Assembly (NCBI GenBank): GCA_011526085.1
Contig: WYBC01000029.1
Span: 1-64,000, forward strand
DNA: 64,000 nucleotides
Direction: 5' to 3'
From: Lysobacter sp.
Lineage (GTDB): Bacteria > Pseudomonadota > Gammaproteobacteria > Xanthomonadales > Xanthomonadaceae
This document shows, piece after piece, positions 7,627-17,376 of this stretch. Every line of letters begins with the position of its first letter. Positions within the stretch are counted from its first letter, which is position 1. The notes beneath the pieces were generated by a model. That model searched no databases, was not told where the DNA came from, and saw nothing but the letters and a program-made list of their open reading frames with translations. The translations under genes were made by a program, and so were the position numbers.

Positions 7627-9687
7627 ATGCCCGATTTCCTGCCTCCTGCTGCCGTCCGTCGCCTGCCCGCCCGCCACCGCCTGTTCACCGGCCTGACCCT
7701 GGCGCTGACCCTCGCGCTGCCCGGCCTCGTCGCCGCCCAGAACACCGACGGCAAAGATCCGCGTCACGACGAGGCGCAGGAGATCGACCGCATCGTCGTC
7801 AACGCCAGCCCGCTGCGGCAGACCGCCGAAGAACTCAGCCAGCCGGTCGAAGTGCTCAACGGCGAGCGTCTGGACCAGGCCAAGTCGGCCACCCTCGGCG
7901 AAACCCTCGACAAGGTGCCGGGCGTGCAGACCTCCAACTTCGGCGCCGGCGTCGGCCGCCCGATCATCCGCGGCCTCGATGGCCCGCGCGTCGGCGTGCT
8001 GTCCGGCGGCCTCGGCAGCCAGGACGTGTCGACCATCAGCCAGGATCACGCGACCGCGGTCGAACCCTTCCTCGCCGACCAGATCGAAGTGCTCAAGGGC
8101 CCGGCCACTCTGCTCTACGGCAGCGGCGCCATCGGCGGCGTCGTGAACGTCGTCGACGGCCGCATCGCCGAGCGTGCGCTGGACGAGACCGTCCGCGGTC
8201 GCGCGGAACTGCGCTACGACAGCGTCAACCAGGGCCGCACCGCGATGGCCCGCGTCGATGCCTCCGGCGCCGACGGCGCGCTGGTGCTGCACGCCGACGG
8301 TGTGTATCGCGACCAGGACGATTACGACACGCCAAACGGCAAGCAATCGAACAGCTTCGTCGAGACCCGCACCGGCGCGCTCGGCGCGTCGTACATCGGC
8401 GCGGACGGTTTCCTCGGCGTGTCGTTCTCGCGCTACGACAACCGCTACGGCAACCCCGGCGAGCCTGGCGATCCGGCCGCCGGCGAACCCGGCGTCTCGC
8501 TGGACATGCTGCAGAACCGCTTCGAACTGAAGGCGGGCGTGAACCGCGACTTCTGGATCTTCGACGGCCTGCGCCTCGGCTTCGCGCATACCGCGTACGA
8601 ACACACCGAGTTCGAGGGCACGGACATCGGCACGCGGTTCACCAACGACGCCGACGAAGGCCGCCTCGAACTCACCCACAAGGCCTTCGGCGCGTGGACC
8701 GGCGCGATCGGCCTGCAGTCCGCAGAGCGCGCATTCGAAGCGATCGGCGACGAGGCGTTCGTGCCGCGCACCAAGACCCGCTCGAACGGCCTGTTCTGGA
8801 TGGAGCACGGGCAGTGGGACGCCTTCCAGGTCGATCTGGGCGTGCGCGCCGACCGCGTGCGCACCGATGCCGCCGGCCTGCCGCGCCGCAGTTTCAGCCC
8901 GGTCAGCCTCTCGGCCGGCGCGCTGTGGCGTTTCAGCGATGCCTGGCGCCTCAGCCTCAACCTCGACCGCGCCGAACGCGCGCCGGCGGAAGAAGAGCTG
9001 TTCGCCGACGGCCCGCACGTCGCCACCGCGTCGTACGAAATCGGCGACTCGACCATGCGCGAGGAGCGCGCGGACCAGATCGAACTCGGCCTGCACTATC
9101 ACGGCGACCGCTTCGACGCGAAGGCTTCGGTCTATCACACCCGCTTCGACGGCTTCATCTATCTCGCCGAGACCGGCCTGTTCACGCCACCGGAACCGGG
9201 CGAGGATCCGCTGCCGATCCGGGTGTGGACGCAGGACGATGCGCGCTTCCGCGGCATCGAGGCGGAAGTGATCGCGCATCTGGTCGACAACGATCGCGGC
9301 AAGCTCGATCTGCGCGTGTTCGGCGATCACGTCCGCGGCGAACTCGACGGCCTGCCGTCCGGCACCGACCGCGACCTGCCGCGCATCGCTCCCTCGCGCT
9401 TCGGTCTGGACATGAACTGGGAAGCCGACCAGTGGCGCGCCGGCCTCGGCGCCACCCGCGTGCTGCGCCAGGACGATGTCGCCGCGGGCGAGAGCGAAAC
9501 CGCCGGCTATACCCTGGTCGACGCGCACTTCGCCTGGCATTGGGACACCGACAACTACGGTTGGGAAGTGTTCCTCGACGGCCGCAACCTCGGCGATGCC
9601 GATGCGCGCATCCACACCTCGTTCCTGAAGGACAACGTGCTGCTGCCCGGACGCAATTTCAGCGCCGGCGTCCGCCTGTTCTTCTGA
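7627..9687 (+). CDS. znuD: ZnuD-like TonB-dependent outer-membrane receptor
   Basis: 686-residue TonB-dependent receptor. Signal peptide about residues 1-38 (ending LVAAQ), then a plug domain with VLNGERLDQAKSATLGETL, VPGVQTSNFG, RPIIRGLDGPRVGVL and the EVLKGPATLLYGSGAIGGVVNV segment typical of ZnuD, followed by a 22-strand barrel ending in Phe (GVRLFF). ZnuD imports zinc across the outer membrane under Zur control. The long His-rich loop of neisserial ZnuD is not seen. No clear Shine-Dalgarno precedes ATG 7627; the transcript may be nearly leaderless. Zinc as substrate is inferred from family and from the Zur-like site upstream. Confidence 0.82.
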   Translation: MPDFLPPAAVRRLPARHRLFTGLTLALTLALPGLVAAQNTDGKDPRHDEAQEIDRIVVNASPLRQTAEELSQPVEVLNGERLDQAKSATLGETLDKVPGVQTSNFGAGVGRPIIRGLDGPRVGVLSGGLGSQDVSTISQDHATAVEPFLADQIEVLKGPATLLYGSGAIGGVVNVVDGRIAERALDETVRGRAELRYDSVNQGRTAMARVDASGADGALVLHADGVYRDQDDYDTPNGKQSNSFVETRTGALGASYIGADGFLGVSFSRYDNRYGNPGEPGDPAAGEPGVSLDMLQNRFELKAGVNRDFWIFDGLRLGFAHTAYEHTEFEGTDIGTRFTNDADEGRLELTHKAFGAWTGAIGLQSAERAFEAIGDEAFVPRTKTRSNGLFWMEHGQWDAFQVDLGVRADRVRTDAAGLPRRSFSPVSLSAGALWRFSDAWRLSLNLDRAERAPAEEELFADGPHVATASYEIGDSTMREERADQIELGLHYHGDRFDAKASVYHTRFDGFIYLAETGLFTPPEPGEDPLPIRVWTQDDARFRGIEAEVIAHLVDNDRGKLDLRVFGDHVRGELDGLPSGTDRDLPRIAPSRFGLDMNWEADQWRAGLGATRVLRQDDVAAGESETAGYTLVDAHFAWHWDTDNYGWEVFLDGRNLGDADARIHTSFLKDNVLLPGRNFSAGVRLFF

Positions 9688-9748
9688 GCATGCTTCTTTT
9701 GAGCACGTTCTTCTGAGCGTGTTCTTCTAAGCGTGTTCTTCTGATCGT
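9677..9748. repeat. Tandem degenerate 14-15-bp repeat spanning the znuD stop codon
   Basis: Five imperfect copies of TGTTCTTCTGAGCG run from the last codons of the TonB receptor (Leu-Phe-Phe-stop) into the spacer. Several copies carry an in-frame-looking TGA or TAA. The repeat looks like local expansion of the gene end. Confidence 0.75.
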
Positions 9749-9789
9749 CACATCCGGTCGCCACACTGCGCGACCGACACGGCGCCCCC

Positions 9790-9842
9790 GCACCCGCCGC
9801 ACCGCTGTCCACTCTCTCCCGGACAGCGACTGCGGCGGGTGC
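9790..9842 (+). terminator. Long GC-rich stem-loop downstream of znuD
   Basis: Arms 9790-9810 and 9821-9842 pair over about 20 bp with one small internal mismatch (GCACCCGCCGCA..CGCTGTCC), closing a 10-nt loop. It is followed only by ACTTTCAT, so it is a weak U-tract; it may terminate or protect the receptor mRNA. The whole 9688-10014 spacer otherwise holds only the tandem repeat and the leader of the MFS gene. Confidence 0.55.
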
Positions 9843-10014
9843 ACTTTCATGCGCGCCGGGCCCATGGCCCGCGATGGAACACTGCAACGGCACCGGCAAC
9901 GCTTGCAGCCGCGGCCGCGGCATGGGTTGATGACGGCCCTGCTCCCCGCGATTCCGCACGTATGCCTGGCTCCATTCAACAGTCCAGCGACCGTCGTCGG
10001 TCGCGGTTTTTCGC

Positions 10015-11253
10015 ATGAACGACACCGCGCAGCCGGCGGCGATGCCCCGTTACTGGCCGCTGGTCATCGCCGCGACCGCAACCCTGCTGGTCACGATGGG
10101 CATCCGCCAGTCGCTGGGCCTGTTCGTGCGCCCGATCGGCGCCGACACCGGGCTGGGCATCGCCGAGATCAGTCTCGCGCTCGCGGTCGGACAGTTCGTC
10201 TGGGGTGCGGTGCAACCGTTATTCGGCGCGCTCGCCGACCAGCGCGGGCCGGGCCGCGTGCTGGTCGCAGGTGGTCTGCTGCTGGTCGTCGGCACCGCGC
10301 TCACGCCGTGGCTGGCATCGTCGCCGATGGGCCTGATGTTCGGTCTCGGCGTACTCGTCGCGGCCGGCGCGGGCGCGGGCAGCTTTTCGATCCTGATCGG
10401 CGCCACCGCGCGTCATGTCCCGCTGCAGAAGCGCTCGATGGCGGCCGGCGTGATCAACGCCGGCGGCTCACTCGGGCAATTCCTGTTCGCGCCGTTCGTG
10501 CAGGCGACGATCGCGGCCTTCGGCTGGGCCGCCGCCATGTGGGCGCTGGCGGTTTCGGCGCTGGCCACGCTGCCGCTGGCCTGGCCGCTGCGTCGGCGCG
10601 AGGCGCCCGCGGTCGTGCAGGCCGCCGACAAGGACAGCGGGCTGCGCGCGCAGTTGGCCGTCGCCCTGCGCGACCGCAGCTACTGGTGCCTGCATATCGG
10701 CTTCTTCACCTGTGGCTTCCACATCGCGTTCCTGGTGACCCATCTGCCGACCGAGATCGCGCTCTGCGGCCTGCCCGACAGCGTGTCGGCGATGTCGCTG
10801 GCGCTGATCGGCCTGTTCAACGTCGCGGGCAGTCTCGCCGCGGGCTGGCTGGGCGGCCGCTATCGCATGAAATACCTGCTGGCGCTGATGTACGCCAGCC
10901 GCGCGGCGATGGTCGCGATCTATCTGGCCTCGCCGCCGACGCCGATCGTCTTCTACGCGTTCGCCGCGGGCCTGGGCCTGACCTGGCTGGCGACGGTGCC
11001 GCCCACCGCCGGTCTGGTCGGCAAACTGTTCGGCCCGCGCTATCTGGGCACGCTGTTCGGGCTCACCCTGCTGTCGCACCAGATCGGCGGATTCGCCGGC
11101 GCGTGGCTCGGCGGCCTGGCGATGGAGCGCTTCGGCGATTACACGTGGATGTGGTACGCCGACATCGTGCTGGCGCTGCTGGCGGCGGCGGCGAATCTTC
11201 CGATCCGCGAGGCGCGGGTGATGCCGGCGCCCGCGTCGGCGTCGGCGCGCTGA
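10015..11253 (+). CDS. MFS transporter
   Basis: 412-residue polytopic protein with about 12 hydrophobic segments and major facilitator features: GIRQSLGLFVRPI in the first helix region, the A-motif-like segment LADQRGPGRVLV between helices 2 and 3, and a central charged loop near residues 195-220. The family includes oxalate/formate-type and YbfB/monocarboxylate transporters; substrate cannot be read from sequence. It lies between a ZnuD receptor and zur, but no Zur-like site was found in front of it, so a zinc role is not supported. Confidence 0.85.
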   Translation: MNDTAQPAAMPRYWPLVIAATATLLVTMGIRQSLGLFVRPIGADTGLGIAEISLALAVGQFVWGAVQPLFGALADQRGPGRVLVAGGLLLVVGTALTPWLASSPMGLMFGLGVLVAAGAGAGSFSILIGATARHVPLQKRSMAAGVINAGGSLGQFLFAPFVQATIAAFGWAAAMWALAVSALATLPLAWPLRRREAPAVVQAADKDSGLRAQLAVALRDRSYWCLHIGFFTCGFHIAFLVTHLPTEIALCGLPDSVSAMSLALIGLFNVAGSLAAGWLGGRYRMKYLLALMYASRAAMVAIYLASPPTPIVFYAFAAGLGLTWLATVPPTAGLVGKLFGPRYLGTLFGLTLLSHQIGGFAGAWLGGLAMERFGDYTWMWYADIVLALLAAAANLPIREARVMPAPASASAR

Positions 11254-11271
11254 CCGACAGGTTCCGACGCC

Positions 11272-11772
11272 TCAGCCGGCCTGCACGCAGCGCGCGCAGA
11301 GCCCGTGCACTTCCAGGGTCTGCGCCTGCGGCACGAAACCGAGCGCGCGCGCTTTTTCGTCGAGCAGCGCGACGATGCGCTCGTCTTCCAGTTCCACCGC
11401 GCTGTGGCAGCGGTCGCAGATGAGGAACGGCACCGAATGCTGCGCGGTGCTCGGGTGGTGGCAGGCGACGAACGCGTTGACGGATTCGAGCTTGTGGATG
11501 AAGCCGTTGGCGAGCAGGAAATCCAGCGCGCGGTAGACGGTCGGCGGCGCGGCAGCGCCCGCGCTGTCCTCGTCCTCGAGTTTGTCGGTGCGGATACGGT
11601 CGAGCAGATCGTAGGCCTTGATCGGCCGGCCCTGCGCGGCGATCAGGGTCAGCACCTTGGTGCGGATCGGGGTGAGCCGCAGGCCGCGCTCGTGGCAGGC
11701 ATGTTCGACCGCCGCCACGAAGCTGGACGCATCGTGGACGTGGTGCGAAGGGTCGGTGCAGTCGTGGGCCAT
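11272..11772 (-). CDS. zur: Zinc uptake regulator Zur (Fur family)
   Basis: 166-residue Fur-family repressor. Winged helix with RLTPIRTKVLTLIA and PTVYRALDFLLANGFIHKL; metal and dimer region with HHPSTAQH, LICDRCHSAVELED, and the C-terminal CARC. The two CxxC pairs are the structural zinc site. Start taken at ATG 11772; the frame also offers a TTG at 11823 that would add a His-rich stretch (HRHHHPH), so the longer form is possible. Lies downstream of gltX on the same strand with a 71-bp gap. Zur with Zn represses zinc-import genes; the divergent MerC/znuD promoter 3.7 kb away is a likely target. Confidence 0.85.
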   Translation of the reverse strand: MAHDCTDPSHHVHDASSFVAAVEHACHERGLRLTPIRTKVLTLIAAQGRPIKAYDLLDRIRTDKLEDEDSAGAAAPPTVYRALDFLLANGFIHKLESVNAFVACHHPSTAQHSVPFLICDRCHSAVELEDERIVALLDEKARALGFVPQAQTLEVHGLCARCVQAG

Positions 11773-11843
11773 GTGCGGATGATGGTGCCGGTGCGGGGCG
11801 GACTCAAGCGAGCGATGCCGCAAGCGCGTTCAGGATCGCGTGC

Positions 11844-13259
11844 TCAGCCCGCGGCTTTCGCCTCGTCGATCTTCGCCAGCGCGGCGTCGATCCGCGCCAC
11901 CGCCTCGGCCTGCCCGGCCAGATAGACCGTGTGCGAGATGTCCGGGCTGACCTGGGTGCCGGTGATCGCCACCCGCATCGGTTGCGCCACCTTGCCCATG
12001 CCCAGTCCCAGCGCTTCGGCGGTTTCGTGCAGCGCGGCGCTCACGGTGTCCGCGGTCCACGACGACAACCGCGCCAGACGCGCGCGGGCATCGGCCAGCG
12101 GTGCGGCGGCCTCGGGCTTGAGGTGCTTGGCGACGGCCGCCTCTTCGTAGGTCGTCAGCGGCTGGAACCACACCGCCGCGCGCTCGGCCATGTCCTTCAG
12201 CGTCTGCACGCGATCGCGCAGCGCGACGACCACGTCGGCCGGCGCCGGGCCCTTCGACAGGTCGAGGCCGGCCTTTTCGAGATGCCAGACCAGATGCTGG
12301 CCGACCGCGACCGGATCGTCGCTCTTGAGGTACTGCTGGTTGAGCCAGCCGAGCTTGTCCATGTCCAGGCGCGACGCCTTCGGGTTCACGTCCTTCAGCT
12401 CGAACAGTTTCACCATCTCGTCGATCGAGAAGATTTCCTGGTCGCCATGCGACCAGCCCAACCGCACCAGATAGTTCAGCAGCGCATGCGGCAGATAGCC
12501 GGCATCGCGGTACTGCATCACGTCGGCGGCGCCGGTGCGCTTGGAGAGCTTGGCGCCGTCCTGATCGAGGATCATCGGCAGGTGCGCGAAGTTCGGCACC
12601 GGCGCGCCCAGCGCCTTGTAGATGTTGATCTGCCGCGGCGTGTTGTTGACGTGATCGTCGCCGCGCACCACGTCGGTGATGCCCATGTCGATGTCGTCCA
12701 CCACCACCGCGAAGTTGTAGGTGGCGTAGCCGTCGGAACGGAAGATCACCAGATCGTCCAGTTCGTCGTTCGCGATCTCGATCCGGCCCTTGACCAGATC
12801 GTCCCAGGCCACGGTGCCGCCGATCGGATTCTTGAAGCGAATCACGCGGTTCGGGTCGTCGCGCCAGCCGGCGTTCGCGTCGCGATAGGCGCCGTTGTAG
12901 CGCGGCTTTTCCTTCGCCGCCAGCGCCGCTTCGCGCATCGCCTCCAGAGCGTCCTTGGTCTCGTAGGCGTAATACGCGGTGCCGGCGGCGACCATCGCCT
13001 CGGCGACTTCACGATAACGGTCGAGACGATGGGTCTGGTAGATCGGGCCTTCGTCGTAACCGAGGCCCAGCCAGTCCATGGCATCGAGGATCGCGTCGAT
13101 CGCCGCCTGGGTGCTGCGCTCGCGATCGGTATCCTCGATCCGCAGCACGAACTTGCCGTCGGCATGGCGCGAGGCCAGCCAGCAGTACAGCGCGGTGCGC
13201 GCGCCGCCGATGTGCAGATAGCCGGTCGGGCTGGGGGCGAAGCGGGTGCGGATGGTCAT
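11844..13259 (-). CDS. gltX: Glutamate-tRNA ligase
   Basis: 471-residue class I aminoacyl-tRNA synthetase that charges tRNA(Glu). HIGH-like motif [11 protein letters not shown] at residues 10-20, [10 protein letters not shown], the glutamate/ATP site [12 protein letters not shown], and KLSKR (KMSKS equivalent) near residue 247. Length is typical. Alone or first of a unit with zur; divergent from lpxH across a 125-bp spacer. Confidence 0.97.
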   Translation of the reverse strand: MTIRTRFAPSPTGYLHIGGARTALYCWLASRHADGKFVLRIEDTDRERSTQAAIDAILDAMDWLGLGYDEGPIYQTHRLDRYREVAEAMVAAGTAYYAYETKDALEAMREAALAAKEKPRYNGAYRDANAGWRDDPNRVIRFKNPIGGTVAWDDLVKGRIEIANDELDDLVIFRSDGYATYNFAVVVDDIDMGITDVVRGDDHVNNTPRQINIYKALGAPVPNFAHLPMILDQDGAKLSKRTGAADVMQYRDAGYLPHALLNYLVRLGWSHGDQEIFSIDEMVKLFELKDVNPKASRLDMDKLGWLNQQYLKSDDPVAVGQHLVWHLEKAGLDLSKGPAPADVVVALRDRVQTLKDMAERAAVWFQPLTTYEEAAVAKHLKPEAAAPLADARARLARLSSWTADTVSAALHETAEALGLGMGKVAQPMRVAITGTQVSPDISHTVYLAGQAEAVARIDAALAKIDEAKAAG

Positions 13260-13384
13260 TCGATGCGGCCGGAGAACGGGAAAGGCGCGATTTTAACCGG
13301 TCGGGCCGGCGTATTCCGACCTGGACCATGGCGGTCATCCCGAGCCGGAAGCGATCGACCGCCGCCCGCCGTTACAATTCCCGC

Positions 13385-14128
13385 ATGACCACGCTCTTCA
13401 TTTCCGACCTTCACCTCGACCCCGAACGCCCGGAGGTCACCCGCCTGTTCGGCGAGTTCATCGACGGCGAGGCCCGCGGCGCCACGGCGCTGTACATCCT
13501 CGGCGACCTGTTCGAAGCGTGGGTGGGCGACGACGATCCGTCGGAGCTCGGCGTTTTCGTCGCCGACAGGCTGCGCAGCCTGGCCGACGCCGGCGTGCCG
13601 GTGCACTTCCAGCATGGCAACCGCGATTTCCTCGTCAGCCGGGCGTTCGCGCATCGTGCGGGCATCCATCTGCTGCCTGAGCACGCGGTGATCCTGCTCG
13701 ACGGCGAGCCGGTGCTGCTGATGCACGGCGACACCCTGTGCACCGACGATCATGCCTACCAGGCCTTCCGCGCGCAGACCCGCGACCCGGCATGGCGCGC
13801 GCGCTTCCTGGCGCAGCCGCTGGCCGGCCGGCTCGCCTTCGCCGCGCAGGCGCGCGCGGCCAGCCAACAGCGTCAACAGGCGATGAAGGCCGACGACCGC
13901 GCGCAGTTCGAGACCGTCACCGACGTCTCGCCGACGGCGGTGCACGAGACCTTCGCCCGCTACGGGCTGCGCACGATGATCCACGGCCACACCCACCGGC
14001 CGGCGATCCACGAGATCGACGTCAACGGCCACGCCTGCCGGCGCATCGTGCTGGGGGATTGGTACACGCAGGGCTCGGTACTGCGCGTGGATGCGGGCGG
14101 CGTCGCACTGTCGGCGCTGCCGTTGTGA
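13385..14128 (+). CDS. lpxH: UDP-2,3-diacylglucosamine diphosphatase
   Basis: 247-residue calcineurin-like metallophosphoesterase that makes lipid X in lipid A biosynthesis, peripheral to the inner membrane. Motifs: FISDLHLD at residues 5-12, [32 protein letters not shown] and IHGHTHRP, in the order expected for LpxH. ATG 13385 is preceded by TACAAT at 13373, too close for a normal leader, so translation may start on a nearly leaderless mRNA; no Shine-Dalgarno is visible. Confidence 0.95.
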   Translation: MTTLFISDLHLDPERPEVTRLFGEFIDGEARGATALYILGDLFEAWVGDDDPSELGVFVADRLRSLADAGVPVHFQHGNRDFLVSRAFAHRAGIHLLPEHAVILLDGEPVLLMHGDTLCTDDHAYQAFRAQTRDPAWRARFLAQPLAGRLAFAAQARAASQQRQQAMKADDRAQFETVTDVSPTAVHETFARYGLRTMIHGHTHRPAIHEIDVNGHACRRIVLGDWYTQGSVLRVDAGGVALSALPL

Positions 14129-14187
14129 ATCCGCCGAATCATTCGCGGTCGGGGCTTTGAATGCCGCCGGTCTCGCGCGCGATGCGC

Positions 14188-14382
14188 TCAGGTCGTCGGA
14201 GACGCCGTGGGCGTCGTCGGCGCGGCGCGGTGCTTGCGCAGATACAACAGGGTCATGCCACCGCTGATCAGCGCACCGCCCAGATACGGAACCGCGATGA
14301 AGAGACCGAGCATCAGAAACACGACGGTGAGCGTGTTCAGCACCAACAATACGTCCCGCTTCCGGCGTTCGAGCGACTTCAT
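14188..14382 (-). CDS. Small two-helix membrane protein, hypothetical
   Basis: 64-residue protein, N terminus basic (MKSLERRKRD), two hydrophobic segments (about residues 11-31 and 33-48) and a Thr/Pro/Ala tail. ATG 14382 has AGGAG seven bases upstream. I do not recognise the family. It lies after the purF-linked genes on the same strand but with a 160-bp gap, so probably its own transcript. Confidence 0.7.
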   Translation of the reverse strand: MKSLERRKRDVLLVLNTLTVVFLMLGLFIAVPYLGGALISGGMTLLYLRKHRAAPTTPTASPTT

Positions 14383-14542
14383 GGCGTTCTCCTGAGTTGT
14401 TTGGCTTCCGGCGCATCCGCCGCGGCGCATGCGGAGGGTTCCGGCGCATTATGCGCATACTCGCGGAACACGCTCCAGCGCCGTTGATCGCCCGGCCCCT
14501 GCGATCGATGCACGCCAGGACCGCGCCCGCCGCGATGCCGGA

Positions 14543-15382
14543 TCACGCCATCTCCGCGACCGCGCTCTGCAGCGCAGCGAGTTCTTCCCCGCTGAAACCC
14601 GCCGCGCTGCGCGCATCGAGATTGAACGGGCCATAGAGCACGCCGCGACCGTACCGGATCAACAATTCGCGGAACGTCGGTTCCGGTTGAACGCCGGCGC
14701 GTTCGCAGCACCAGCGGAACCAGCGCGAGCCCGCGGCGACGTGGCCGATTTCCTCGCGCAGGATGACGTCGAGAATGTCCGCGGTGGCGTCGTCGCGAAG
14801 CTGGCGCAGCTTCACGATCATCGCCGGGGTCACGTCCAGTCCGCGCGCCTCCAGCACCCGCGGCACCAGCGCCATCCGTTCCAGCGCGCTGTGCGCGGTC
14901 TTCTCGGCCATTTCCCACAGACCGTTGTGGGCGTCGAAATCGCCGTAATCGCGGCCGAACGCATTCAACCGTTCGCGCAGCATCGCGAAATGCCGCGCCT
15001 CGTCGTGCGCGACCTGCGCCCAGTCGGCATAGAACGCGGGCGGCATGCCGCGGAAACGGTAGACCGCGTCCCAGGCCAGATCGATCGCGTTGAACTCGAT
15101 GTGCGCGATCGAATGGATGAACGCCGCGCGGCCCTCGTCGCTGCCGAAACCGCGTCGCGGCAGTTCGCGCGGATGCACCAGCATCGGACGCTCGGGACGG
15201 CCGGGCATGCAGATCGGTTCGGGCGGCGGCGCGTCGTCGATGGCGAGTTCGCCACGCGCGAAGGCTTCGGCGGTCGCGAAGGTCAACGCGAGCTTGTGCT
15301 CGGGCGTCGCGGCGCGCAGGCAGGCGTGGGCGGCGGCGAACAGGGACTCGGGCGGGGGTATGGCCATGGCAGCCGACAGCAT
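14543..15382 (-). CDS. DUF455 family ferritin-like protein
   Basis: 279-residue protein with di-iron carboxylate-like helices: AHIEFNAIDLAWD, AQVAHDEARHFAMLRERL and LREEIGHVAAGS provide the E..ExxH pairs of a ferritin-like four-helix bundle. DUF455 proteins are uncharacterised; MiaE-type tRNA hydroxylases share the fold. Start: ATG 15382 overlaps the stop of the upstream HD gene (TGATG), which favours translational coupling; ATG 15367 is an alternative. Third gene of purF-HD-DUF455. Confidence 0.8.
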   Translation of the reverse strand: MLSAAMAIPPPESLFAAAHACLRAATPEHKLALTFATAEAFARGELAIDDAPPPEPICMPGRPERPMLVHPRELPRRGFGSDEGRAAFIHSIAHIEFNAIDLAWDAVYRFRGMPPAFYADWAQVAHDEARHFAMLRERLNAFGRDYGDFDAHNGLWEMAEKTAHSALERMALVPRVLEARGLDVTPAMIVKLRQLRDDATADILDVILREEIGHVAAGSRWFRWCCERAGVQPEPTFRELLIRYGRGVLYGPFNLDARSAAGFSGEELAALQSAVAEMA

Positions 15383-15816
15383 CACGCCGCGCCCGGACCG
15401 GCGAGCAGGATGTCGCGCGCCACGGCGTACTCGCGCAGCCGCGCATGATCGCGTTCGGATGGCACGGGAATCCGTGTCAGATCCATGTTGTCGGCGATGT
15501 CCGCAAGCTTCACCGCGCGGGCGATCGGATCGCGCACGATCCGTTTCGCGGCCAGTTCGCGCGTCTCGCCCTCGAACTTGGTCAACGCCCGGATGGCGTC
15601 GACGACATCATCCGCGAAGCCTTCGGCGACGAGATCGTCGAACGTGATCGACGTGTCCTCGACGATGTCGTGCAGGACCGCGGCGATGCGCTCGGCGTCG
15701 GTCGTCACCGCCATCATCACCCGCAGGGGATGCAGGATGTAGGGCTGGCCGCCCTTGTCGCGCTGGCCGGCGTGGGCCCGCGCCGCCAGTTCGATCGCGC
15801 GTTCGATCGTCGCCAT
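15382..15816 (-). CDS. HD-domain protein, MESH1/RelA-like (p)ppGpp hydrolase-type
   Basis: 144-residue single-domain HD phosphohydrolase. AHAGQRDKGGQPYILHPLRV, LHDIVEDT and the later KLADIADNMDL match the hydrolase domain of RelA/SpoT (HD_4 type), without synthetase, TGS or ACT domains. Stand-alone forms (MESH1, small alarmone hydrolases) cleave ppGpp or NADPH. It starts 19 bp after purF and overlaps the DUF455 start, so it is part of the purine operon; degradation of a purine alarmone next to purF would make sense but is inference. Confidence 0.82.
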   Translation of the reverse strand: MATIERAIELAARAHAGQRDKGGQPYILHPLRVMMAVTTDAERIAAVLHDIVEDTSITFDDLVAEGFADDVVDAIRALTKFEGETRELAAKRIVRDPIARAVKLADIADNMDLTRIPVPSERDHARLREYAVARDILLAGPGAA

Positions 15817-15835
15817 GTCGTGCGCGCCGCCGGCC

Positions 15836-17305
15836 TCAGCCCGCCAACCGCCGCTTCTTCTTCGCCTCGTCCGAACGCAGTTGCTTGATGCGCTCGAAAT
15901 AACCGGGGTCGACGTCGGTGACGTATTCGCCGTTGAAGCAGGAGCTGTCGAACCTGCGGCCCGGGAACTTGGGCCCGGCGACGGCGGATTCAAGATCGGC
16001 GAGATCCTGGTAGATCAGCCAGTCGCAGCCCAGCAGCTCCTGCACTTCCTGCTCGGTGCGACCGTGCGCGACCAATTCCTCCGGCGACGGCATGTCGATG
16101 CCGTAGACGTTCGGGAAGCGCACCGGCGGCGCGGCGGAAGCGAGATAGACCTTCTTGGCGCCGGCGTCGCGCGCCATCTGCACGATCTGCTGCGAGGTGG
16201 TGCCGCGGACGATGGAATCGTCGACCAGCAGCACGACGCGGTTGCGGAATTCCAGCGGGATCGGATTGAGTTTGCGACGCACGGATTTCGCGCGCTCGCC
16301 CTGCCCCGGCATGATGAAGGTGCGGCCGACGTACCGGTTCTTGATGAAACCTTCGCGATATTTCACGCCGAGGACGTTCGCGATTTCCAGCGCGGCGTCG
16401 CGCGAGGTGTCCGGGATCGGGATCACCACGTCGATGTCGTGCTCGGGACGCAGACGCAAAATTTTCTCGCCGAGGGTCACGCCCATGCGCATGCGCGCCT
16501 TGTGCACCGAGATCTCGTCCATCATCGAGTCCGGACGCGCGAAGTACACGAATTCGAAGATGCACGGCCGCAGCTCGCCTTCGGCGCACTGGCGCGAATG
16601 CAGCTCGCCGCGCGGCGTGATCACCACCGCCTCACCCGGCGCGATGTCGCGCACGCGCTCGAAGCCGAGCACGTCCAGCGCCACCGATTCGGAGGCGATC
16701 GCGTATTCGGTGCCGGCATCGGAATCGCGGCGGCCCAGCACCAGCGGACGGATGCCGTTCGGATCGCGGAACGCGACCAGGCCCAGGCCCAGCACCACCG
16801 TGACCACGGCATAGCCGCCCTTGGCGCGGCGCACGACGCCCTCGACCGCGCGGAACGCGGCGTCCGGAGTCAGCACGCGCTGCATGTCGAGCTCGTGCGC
16901 GAAGACGTTGAGCAGCACTTCGGAGTCGGAGTCGGTGTTGACGTTGCGGCGATCCTGCTCGAACACCTCGCGACGGAGCGTGTCGGTATTGATCAGGTTG
17001 CCGTTGTGCGCCAGCGCGATCCCGAACGGCGAGTTCACGTAGAACGGCTGCGCTTCGTCGCTGCCTTCGCTGCCGGCGGTGGGATAACGGCAATGACCGA
17101 TGCCGACGCGTCCCTGCAACAGCGCCATGTCGGCCGGTTTGAAGGCGTCGCGCACCAGGCCGTTGCCCTTCACCACGCGCAGCGCGGTGCCGTTGGCGGT
17201 GGCGATGCCGGCAGCGTCCTGGCCGCGATGCTGGAGCACGGTCAGCCCGTCGTAGAGCGCTGCCGCGACGTCGGACGTGCCGACGATGCCGAGAATGCCG
17301 CACAT
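15836..17305 (-). CDS. purF: Amidophosphoribosyltransferase
   Basis: 489-residue enzyme of the first committed step of purine synthesis (PRPP plus glutamine to phosphoribosylamine). Class II glutamine amidotransferase domain with catalytic Cys exposed after Met removal (MCGILGIVG), HRGQDAAG and AHNGNLIN; PRTase domain with [15 protein letters not shown] near residue 365. Operon order is folC, SPOR protein, purF; the cvpA gene that usually lies immediately upstream of purF is absent, only 71 bp separate purF from the SPOR gene. Confidence 0.97.
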   Translation of the reverse strand: MCGILGIVGTSDVAAALYDGLTVLQHRGQDAAGIATANGTALRVVKGNGLVRDAFKPADMALLQGRVGIGHCRYPTAGSEGSDEAQPFYVNSPFGIALAHNGNLINTDTLRREVFEQDRRNVNTDSDSEVLLNVFAHELDMQRVLTPDAAFRAVEGVVRRAKGGYAVVTVVLGLGLVAFRDPNGIRPLVLGRRDSDAGTEYAIASESVALDVLGFERVRDIAPGEAVVITPRGELHSRQCAEGELRPCIFEFVYFARPDSMMDEISVHKARMRMGVTLGEKILRLRPEHDIDVVIPIPDTSRDAALEIANVLGVKYREGFIKNRYVGRTFIMPGQGERAKSVRRKLNPIPLEFRNRVVLLVDDSIVRGTTSQQIVQMARDAGAKKVYLASAAPPVRFPNVYGIDMPSPEELVAHGRTEQEVQELLGCDWLIYQDLADLESAVAGPKFPGRRFDSSCFNGEYVTDVDPGYFERIKQLRSDEAKKKRRLAG

Positions 17306-17376
17306 GATGTTGACTCCGGAACGCTGATGAGCGGTCGATGCGTGGTGCGTGATGCGTCTGTCGTGGTGCGTGCCGG

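Noticed and set aside
17306-17376. Possible cvpA remnant between the SPOR gene and purF
   Set aside because: Only 71 bp are present and they hold just an 11-bp direct repeat (CGTGGTGCGTG twice), with no cvpA-like coding.
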